Positions 7,862 to 12,286 of a stretch of DNA of 12,286 nucleotides are shown piece after piece; positions within the stretch are counted from its first letter, which is position 1; each line of letters begins with the position of its first letter. The DNA is from Candidatus Rokuibacteriota bacterium (GTDB lineage Bacteria > Methylomirabilota > Methylomirabilia > Rokubacteriales > CSP1-6): NCBI GenBank assembly GCA_016201575.1, contig JACQCN010000017.1, positions 1-12,286 of the forward strand, in the 5' to 3' direction. Position numbers and translations under genes: made by a program. The notes under the pieces were generated by a model. That model ran no database searches. It saw only the letters and a program-made list of their open reading frames with translations, and was not told the DNA's origin.

Positions 7862-9166
7862 CTACAGTTTGACGATGACGTTCTCGCCGGCCGGCACGCC
7901 CTGTGTCGCGTTCCGGGTGTCGAAGACGAGTCGGCAGTGCGGGACGATCGAGTCCCACCTGAACAGCGAGTGATCGGTGTGGATCAGGACGCAGTCGGCC
8001 TCGCGCAGCGCGGCCGGAGTCAGGTCGACCGACCGCATGGCCGCGCCCCGCAGCGTGAGCTCGGGGACGTGCGGGTCGTGGTAGGACACGGCGGCGCCGT
8101 CCGCCGCGAGGATCTCCATCAGGCGGAGGGCCGAGGAGTTTCGCACGTCACCGACGTCGCGCTTGAAGGTCACGCCGAGGACGAGGACCCTGGCCCCGCA
8201 GATGGGCGTGCCGCGCGCGGCCAGCGCCCGGGCGGCCTTGTGCGCGGCGAAGTACGGCATGTTCGCGTTGACCTCGGCGGCGAGGTCGATGAAGTTCGTG
8301 TAGAAGTCGAATTCCTTGGCCTTCCACGACAGGTAGACGGGGTCGACCGGGATGCAGTGCCCGCCGACGCCCGGCCCGGGTTGAAAGCTCATGAAGCCGA
8401 ACGGCTTCGTGCCGGCCGCCTCGACGACCTCCCAGATGTCGATCCGCATGCGGTCGCACAGCATCGCCAGCTCGTTCACGAGCGCGATGTTGACGTTGCG
8501 GAAGATGTTCTCCAGGAGCTTGGCCATCTCGGCCGCGCGCGGCGACGAGACCGGGAGCACCTTGATCACGATCGCCCGGTACAGGAGCGCCGCCAGCTTG
8601 CCGCACCGGACGGTGACGCCGCCGACCAGCTTCGGCGTGTTGGGGATCTGGTACAGGCGGTTGCCCGGATCGACGCGCTCGGGAGAGTAGGCGAGGCAGA
8701 AGTCCGTCCCGACTCTGAGGCCGCTCTCGGCCAGGATCGGCAGCAGCACCTCTTCGGTCGTGCCGGGGTACGTGGTGCTCTCGAGCACGACGAACTGCCC
8801 GGGCCGGAGCCGCCGCGCAGCCGCGCGCGCGGCTTCCGTGACGGCGGAGAGATCGGGCTCCTTGTTGCGGTTGAAGGGGGTCGGGACGCAGAGGATCAGG
8901 ACGTCGAGGTCCGCGGCGATTCCCCAATCGGTTGTCGCGGACAACCGGCCCGTCCGCACGAGCTCGCGCAGATCATCCTCGCGCACATCGTCGATGTAAT
9001 TCTCACCACGGGCGATCCGCTCGACCTTCGACTTCTCGACGTCGATACCGACGACGGGAAACCCGGCTTTCGCGAACTCCACTGCGAGCGGCAGCCCAAC
9101 GTATCCGAGCCCGACGACGCCGATCCGGGCGACGCGCCGCTCGATCAGAGCTTCGAGCCTCTCCAG
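7862..9166 (-). CDS. wbpA: WbpA-like nucleotide-sugar (UDP-GlcNAc/UDP-hexose) 6-dehydrogenase
   Basis: Cytoplasmic NAD-dependent enzyme that oxidises C6 of a nucleotide sugar twice to give a uronic acid. From the CTG start it is 434 residues, close to WbpA (about 436). Three domains are seen: an N-terminal Rossmann domain with GLGYVG (19-24), a central domain with LESTTYPGTTEE (128-139), YSPERVDPGN (160-169) and Lys216/Asn220, and a C-terminal domain with GVTFKRDVGDVRNS (331-344). The catalytic cysteine is Cys271 in GGHCIPVDP. The motif set is that of the UDP-GlcNAc dehydrogenase group rather than Ugd, but substrate is inferred. The frame stays open to an ATG at 9316, but that lies inside the preceding gene and would add a Arg/Pro/Gly-rich 50-residue extension unlike the family. 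The CTG gives LERLEALIERRVARIGVVG, which aligns with the WbpA N-terminus. Confidence 0.9.
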   Translation of the reverse strand: MERLEALIERRVARIGVVGLGYVGLPLAVEFAKAGFPVVGIDVEKSKVERIARGENYIDDVREDDLRELVRTGRLSATTDWGIAADLDVLILCVPTPFNRNKEPDLSAVTEAARAAARRLRPGQFVVLESTTYPGTTEEVLLPILAESGLRVGTDFCLAYSPERVDPGNRLYQIPNTPKLVGGVTVRCGKLAALLYRAIVIKVLPVSSPRAAEMAKLLENIFRNVNIALVNELAMLCDRMRIDIWEVVEAAGTKPFGFMSFQPGPGVGGHCIPVDPVYLSWKAKEFDFYTNFIDLAAEVNANMPYFAAHKAARALAARGTPICGARVLVLGVTFKRDVGDVRNSSALRLMEILAADGAAVSYHDPHVPELTLRGAAMRSVDLTPAALREADCVLIHTDHSLFRWDSIVPHCRLVFDTRNATQGVPAGENVIVKL

Positions 9167-9187
9167 TCTCTCTCCCCTCCTCCTCCT
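9167..9187 (-). promoter_or_regulatory. Very strong purine-only ribosome binding site that decides the dehydrogenase start
   Basis: Twenty-one consecutive purines on the minus strand lie directly before the CTG at 9166-9164. They contain four AGG units in a row, giving overlapping AGGAGG Shine-Dalgarno matches; the last ends 9 nt before the CTG. No ATG, GTG or TTG lies in the right frame at a usable distance, which favours CTG as the start. Most other genes here have weak sites, so this one stands out. Confidence 0.6.
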
Positions 9188-9188
9188 G

Positions 9189-9241
9189 GGTGACCCCCCG
9201 GACGCGCAGCCGGCCGCACGCCTCGGCCATGATGGGTCACC
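9189..9241 (-). promoter_or_regulatory. Inverted repeat enclosing a hairpin in the leader of the dehydrogenase gene
   Basis: A perfect 8-bp inverted repeat, GGTGACCC and GGGTCACC (arms at 9234-9241 and 9189-9196, minus-strand sense), is separated by 37 nt. Inside lies a second perfect stem, GGCCG/CGGCC (9224-9228 and 9212-9216), with a 7-nt loop. The outer right arm ends 1 nt before the purine-rich ribosome binding site. No U-run follows, so this is not a simple intrinsic terminator. It could be a structured leader that controls access to the ribosome binding site, or the two arms could be a DNA operator. It conflicts partly with the promoter candidate above, whose transcript would start downstream of the left arm. 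Confidence 0.3.
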
Positions 9242-9258
9242 GACCAACCGCAAGTCAA
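9229..9258 (-). promoter_or_regulatory. Possible sigma70-like promoter upstream of the nucleotide-sugar dehydrogenase
   Basis: On the minus strand TTGACT (9258-9253; 5 of 6 to the -35 consensus) is followed after 18 bp by CATCAT (9234-9229; 4 of 6 to the -10 consensus). It sits in the 109-bp spacer between the fusion transferase stop and the dehydrogenase start. This is one of the two longest spacers in the window and a natural place for an internal promoter. The match is modest, the organism's promoter consensus is unknown, and such pairs arise by chance. Confidence 0.25.
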
Positions 9259-9275
9259 GAAAGGATTTCCCGAGT

Positions 9276-11039
9276 CTACTCCAGGCGGAAGGACGCCCGC
9301 CGCACGGGGACCCCAAAACTGTGGCAGATCTCGGTGACCGTCTCGAGCCCGTTGCCCCGGATCTTGGACGACGAGACGATCAGCTCCGTCGCCCGGCGCT
9401 CGGACAGCAGCTCCCGGACCTGCTCGATGCCTCCGAAGACGGGAAGCCCGTGAATCCTGGTCTGGTGCTTGCCTCGATCATCGTCGATGAACCCGATGGG
9501 AACGCGCTGTAGCGCCGGGTTGTTCAGGATCTCCCGGACGAGCAGCTCGCCGCCGTCCCCGGCCCCGTAGATCAGCACCCGCTGGAACAACTTCGGCTTG
9601 AGCCGGAACATCTCCGCGAGAAACCGGAACGAGGCCCGGCTCCCCCCGAGCAGCACGATCAGCAGGAGCCAGTCGAGGATGAAGACCGTCCGCGAGAAGC
9701 CCCGGAAGGTGTGCGTGTAGATCAGCACGACCATCGTAACCATCGTCGCGACCGTCACTGCCCTCGCCATCCGGAGCACGTCGGTCACGCTCGTGTACTG
9801 CCAGATACCGCGGTAGAGGCCGAAGGCGGCGAACGTGACGAGCTGGACAAGCAGAACGATGGGGAGCGAGTTATACAGCTCCGGGCGATGCTGCTGGAAG
9901 GCCTGCTCGAAGCGGATCACGTAGGCCGCGTAGTACGCGACCAGGATCAGGCTCATGTCGAGCAGCAGCGTCATCACCTGGCGCTTGTACTGGAAATCCG
10001 CGATGAGCCGCAGGACGGCGCCCCCGTTCCGCTGCTCGGCGGTCTGCACGATGCGGACCCGGCTCAGGTAGATGCCGAGCAGCACGAGCGCGATCACGAG
10101 CAACGCCAGCACGACGACCGTCTGCGAGACCCCGACCCGGTACGAGAGAACGGCCACACTGCCGACGGCGGCGGACAGCGCCGCCAGGAGCAGGACCGTT
10201 TGCCGCTCGCTGAGCCCGATGGCGACGAGACGGTGCGACGTGTGATCGCGCCCCCCGACCGCGACGCTCCGGCCCGACATCAGCCGCGTCGCCGTCACGA
10301 ACGCCGTGTCGAAGATGGGGATCAGGAGGAGCAGCACCGGGATCACGAGGACGGCCGCGACGCCCCGGGAGTAGGCGCGCTCCGTGCCGAGCGACAGCCC
10401 CGCGAGGAAGAACCCGAGGAAGAGGCTTCCGGCGTCGCCCATGAAGATCTTGGCCGGAGGGAAGTTGCGGACGAGGAACCCGGCGATCGCGCCCATGTAG
10501 ATCGCCGCGACCCGGACGGCCTCGCCCTCCCCTTCCCACTGGAAGAAGAGCAGGCGGAAGCCCGCCGCGACGAGCGCGATCGTCGCCGAGAGGCCGTCCA
10601 TGTTGTCCAGCAGGTTGAAGGCGTTCGTGATGCCGATGAGCCATAGCAGCGTGACGAAGACGTCGACGAAGCGGAATCCGGTCAGGCGCAGCACGAACCC
10701 GAACTGGATCAGCGTCGCGGCGAGCAGGATCTGCGCGAGCAGCTTGATCTGGGGGCTCAGCGCCCGGACATCGTCGACGAGCCCCACGCCGCCCATCGCG
10801 AACGCGGCCAGCGCGAGCACGATAAACTGGAACTCGCCGCGCCCCGTCAAGAGCATCGGGCCCACCGTGCCGAGAATGATGGCCACCCCGCCCAGGAGCG
10901 GGACGGTCTGCCGGTGCCACCGGTCCGCGACCGGGCGCGCCACGACCCCGATCTTCGGCGCGAAGCGCTCGGCCAGGAGGGTGAACGTGAGGCTCACCGC
11001 GAAGGCCGGCAGGAAGAACGAGAGGAGCTGGAGGATCAT
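9276..11039 (-). CDS. Fusion: WecA/MraY-like undecaprenyl-phosphate sugar-1-phosphate transferase with CapD/FlaA1-type N-terminal module
   Basis: A 587-residue polytopic inner-membrane protein in two parts. Residues 1-330 form a polyprenyl-phosphate N-acetylhexosamine-1-phosphate transferase (Glycos_transf_4 family). It carries GLVDDVRALSPQIKLLAQ (86-103; Asp89/Asp90), NAFNLLDNMDGLS (139-151), FMGDAGS (199-205), Asp244 and the DHTSHRL loop (265-271). It should start the repeat unit by moving a sugar phosphate from a UDP-sugar to undecaprenyl phosphate. Residues 350-587 match the N-terminal half of CapD/FlaA1/PglF-type sugar dehydratases: membrane segments, the LYRGIWQYTS signature (408-417), then a Rossmann fold with YGAGDGGE (491-498) and GFIDDDRGKH (516-525). 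The protein stops where the catalytic SDR domain of those enzymes would begin. The second half may therefore bind nucleotide or partner without catalysing; this is inference. The ATG at 11039 overlaps the upstream stop (ATGA). Confidence 0.9.
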   Translation of the reverse strand: MILQLLSFFLPAFAVSLTFTLLAERFAPKIGVVARPVADRWHRQTVPLLGGVAIILGTVGPMLLTGRGEFQFIVLALAAFAMGGVGLVDDVRALSPQIKLLAQILLAATLIQFGFVLRLTGFRFVDVFVTLLWLIGITNAFNLLDNMDGLSATIALVAAGFRLLFFQWEGEGEAVRVAAIYMGAIAGFLVRNFPPAKIFMGDAGSLFLGFFLAGLSLGTERAYSRGVAAVLVIPVLLLLIPIFDTAFVTATRLMSGRSVAVGGRDHTSHRLVAIGLSERQTVLLLAALSAAVGSVAVLSYRVGVSQTVVVLALLVIALVLLGIYLSRVRIVQTAEQRNGGAVLRLIADFQYKRQVMTLLLDMSLILVAYYAAYVIRFEQAFQQHRPELYNSLPIVLLVQLVTFAAFGLYRGIWQYTSVTDVLRMARAVTVATMVTMVVLIYTHTFRGFSRTVFILDWLLLIVLLGGSRASFRFLAEMFRLKPKLFQRVLIYGAGDGGELLVREILNNPALQRVPIGFIDDDRGKHQTRIHGLPVFGGIEQVRELLSERRATELIVSSSKIRGNGLETVTEICHSFGVPVRRASFRLE

Positions 11040-12220
11040 GCCCGGCGTCCGCGGAGCAGCTCGCCGTAGAGCGCGTCGACATCCCCGACCAGCCGCTCCA
11101 CACTGAACGCCGGGTAGACCCGCTTGCGCCCGGCCTCGCCCATCGCGCGGCGCCGGTCGGCGTCACGGAGGACCCCCTCGATCGCCTCGGCTGTCGCCGC
11201 CGCGTCCCCCGACGGGACCAGGACGCCGCTCACGCCGTCCTCGACAAGATCGCGCACGCCGCCCACGCTCGTCGCCACGACGGGGCATGCGGCCGCCATC
11301 GCCTCGATGAGCGAGACCGGGGAGCCCTCGTTGGCCGAGGTGAGGACGACCACGTCGAGGTCGGCGTAGATGCGGTCGAGGTCATGGCGCCAGCCGAGGA
11401 ATGCGACGCGCCCGGCAAGCCCGGCGCCCCGCACGAGGGCCTCCAGCTCCGCGCGTCGCTCGCCGTCGCCGATGATGAGGAAGCGGCAGCCGGGGGCGCG
11501 CGCCGCGACCAGGCCCGCCGCCCGGATGAACTCCTCGTGCCGCTTGATCGGCACGAGCCGGGCGACGATGCCGACGAGCGGCGCCTGCGCATCCAGCCCC
11601 AGCTCGCCGCGGAGCTGGCCCCGGGACCGCTCCACTTCGAGAAACCGCCCGAGGTCGAGCCCGAGCGGCATCACCGCGACCCGGTCCCGAGCGCCGATCC
11701 CGTAGCGCACCAAGTCGGCCTGGACGGATTCGCTCACCGTCAAGAGCCGGTCGCTGACCCGCGCGAGCGCACGCTCGATGGCGAGGAACACGCGCGTCGC
11801 GGCGGGCGAGAAATAGCCGTGGAAGACGTGGCCGTGATACGTGTGCACCACGACCGGAACGCGCGCGAGCCGCGCGGCGACCCGTCCCACCGCGCCGGCC
11901 TTCGCGGTGTGCGTGTGCACCACGTGCGGCCGGAAGCGGCGGAAGAACCGGTAGAGGAACAGCAGGCTCCGGACGTCGTCGAGCGGCGACAGCCGGCGGC
12001 CCAGCCCCGGCACCAGAACCGGGCGGACGCCCCACGCGCTCGCGAGGTCGGCCATGCTCCCCTCCGCGGGCCCCTCGCGCCCGGTCAGGAGCACGGAGTC
12101 GAAGCGCTCGCGCGGCAGGCGCGCGGTCAGATGGATGACGTGCCGCGCCGGGCCGCCGATGTTCAGCCGGGCGATCACCCGGGCCACGCGGATCCGACCG
12201 CTCAGATCCATCCCTTCCAC
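11036..12220 (-). CDS. GT4-family glycosyltransferase
   Basis: Cytoplasmic retaining glycosyltransferase of family GT4 (GT-B fold). It is expected to transfer a sugar from a nucleotide-sugar donor to the growing undecaprenyl-linked repeat unit; donor and acceptor cannot be read from sequence. The 394-residue length is normal. The N-terminal domain shows the acceptor-side glycine motif GGPARHV (22-28) and HTHTAKAG (102-109). The C-terminal donor domain has GIVARLVPIKRHEEF (from about 217), GDGE (251-254) and the E-x7-E motif, E298 and E306 in EGSPVSLIEAM. Two starts are possible: GTG at 12220 (used here) or ATG at 12211, the latter preceded closely by GAAGGG. Both overlap the upstream gene. 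The 3' end overlaps the next start by 4 bp (ATGA, 11036-11039), suggesting translational coupling. Family is certain; specificity is unknown. Confidence 0.93.
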   Translation of the reverse strand: MEGMDLSGRIRVARVIARLNIGGPARHVIHLTARLPRERFDSVLLTGREGPAEGSMADLASAWGVRPVLVPGLGRRLSPLDDVRSLLFLYRFFRRFRPHVVHTHTAKAGAVGRVAARLARVPVVVHTYHGHVFHGYFSPAATRVFLAIERALARVSDRLLTVSESVQADLVRYGIGARDRVAVMPLGLDLGRFLEVERSRGQLRGELGLDAQAPLVGIVARLVPIKRHEEFIRAAGLVAARAPGCRFLIIGDGERRAELEALVRGAGLAGRVAFLGWRHDLDRIYADLDVVVLTSANEGSPVSLIEAMAAACPVVATSVGGVRDLVEDGVSGVLVPSGDAAATAEAIEGVLRDADRRRAMGEAGRKRVYPAFSVERLVGDVDALYGELLRGRRA

Positions 12221-12286
12221 CAGTAGTAGGCGATCCCCAGGTACTCGTGCGCGATCGCCCGGAGCTGGCTCGGGCTCGCGCCCCAG
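12202..12286 (-). CDS. C-terminal tail of an unidentified protein (5' end outside window)
   Basis: The minus strand is open from the window edge to a TGA at 12204-12202 and encodes 27 residues. They begin WGASPSQLRAIAHEYLG and end in an aromatic-rich YYWWKGWI. I do not recognise the family. The aromatic, basic end could be a membrane-interface tail, but that is a guess. The stop codon lies inside the next gene: it overlaps that gene's start by 10 bp if the ATG at 12211 is used, or by 19 bp if the GTG at 12220 is used. This is the pattern of adjacent genes in one operon. Of the three minus-strand frames here, this one looks most like protein; the other two read as Arg/Gly/Pro- or Ser/Thr-rich sequence. 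It is probably another gene of the polysaccharide cluster. Confidence 0.5.
   Translation of the reverse strand, partial: WGASPSQLRAIAHEYLGIAYYWWKGWI

Noticed and set aside
7598..9193. Long plus-strand open frames opposite the dehydrogenase and the SDR genes
   Set aside because: Composition is charged and motif-free, and the opposite strand encodes proteins with intact catalytic motifs.
9188..9316. Extended dehydrogenase start at the ATG at 9316
   Set aside because: It would overlap the preceding gene by about 41 bp, ignore the strong ribosome binding site and add a Arg/Pro/Gly-rich stretch not found in the family.
1..12286. CRISPR arrays, tRNA or rRNA genes, transposases, phage genes or toxin-antitoxin pairs
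   Set aside because: No repeat-spacer pattern, tRNA-like fold, rRNA sequence or mobile-element protein was recognised anywhere.

Overview
This window is one uninterrupted stretch of a surface-polysaccharide (O-antigen, capsule or exopolysaccharide) biosynthesis cluster. Every supported gene lies on the minus strand, so transcription runs from the right edge to the left edge. The DNA is very GC-rich, with G/C at most third codon positions, GTG starts and tightly packed genes. The set of undecaprenyl-phosphate sugar transferase, MurJ-type flippase and Wzy-type polymerase/ligase points to a bacterium with a Wzy-dependent pathway. A high-GC Gram-negative lineage is likely (for example Rokubacteria/Methylomirabilota, Acidobacteria or a deltaproteobacterial group), but the phylum cannot be fixed from this sequence alone.

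Layout in order of transcription, from high to low coordinates: (1) a 27-residue C-terminal tail of an unidentified protein (12202-12286); (2) a GT4 glycosyltransferase (11036-12220); (3) a two-part membrane protein fusing a WecA/MraY-like sugar-phosphate transferase to a CapD/FlaA1-type membrane and Rossmann module that ends before the catalytic SDR domain (9276-11039); (4) a 109-bp spacer with a promoter-like pair, an inverted repeat enclosing a small hairpin, and a very strong purine-rich ribosome binding site; (5) a WbpA-like nucleotide-sugar 6-dehydrogenase that seems to use a CTG start (7862-9166); (6) an NAD-dependent sugar epimerase/decarboxylase-type SDR (6874-7851); (7) a GDP-mannose 4,6-dehydratase/RMD-like SDR (5866-6855); (8) a Wzy/WaaL-type polymerase or ligase split by an apparent one-base frameshift near 5190-5200 (4393-5753); (9) a MurJ/MviN-family flippase (2811-4340); (10-12) three more GT4 glycosyltransferases (1608-2807, 505-1611, and 1-505, the last cut by the window edge).

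Inferred working of the set: the fusion protein primes undecaprenyl phosphate with a sugar phosphate. The dehydrogenase and two SDR enzymes make modified nucleotide sugars (a uronic acid type and a 6-deoxy- or epimerised sugar). Four GT4 enzymes extend the lipid-linked repeat unit, the MurJ-like protein flips it, and the Wzy-type protein polymerises or ligates it. Several junctions are ATGA or TAATG overlaps, which suggests translational coupling in a single operon. No gene-free stretch exceeds about 120 bp. I found no RNA gene, CRISPR array, insertion sequence or phage gene.

The main points for a second look are the truncated-CapD fusion, the structured leader and CTG start of the dehydrogenase, and the frameshift plus unclear start of the wzy-type gene. 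I see no clear evidence of a wholly new biological system.
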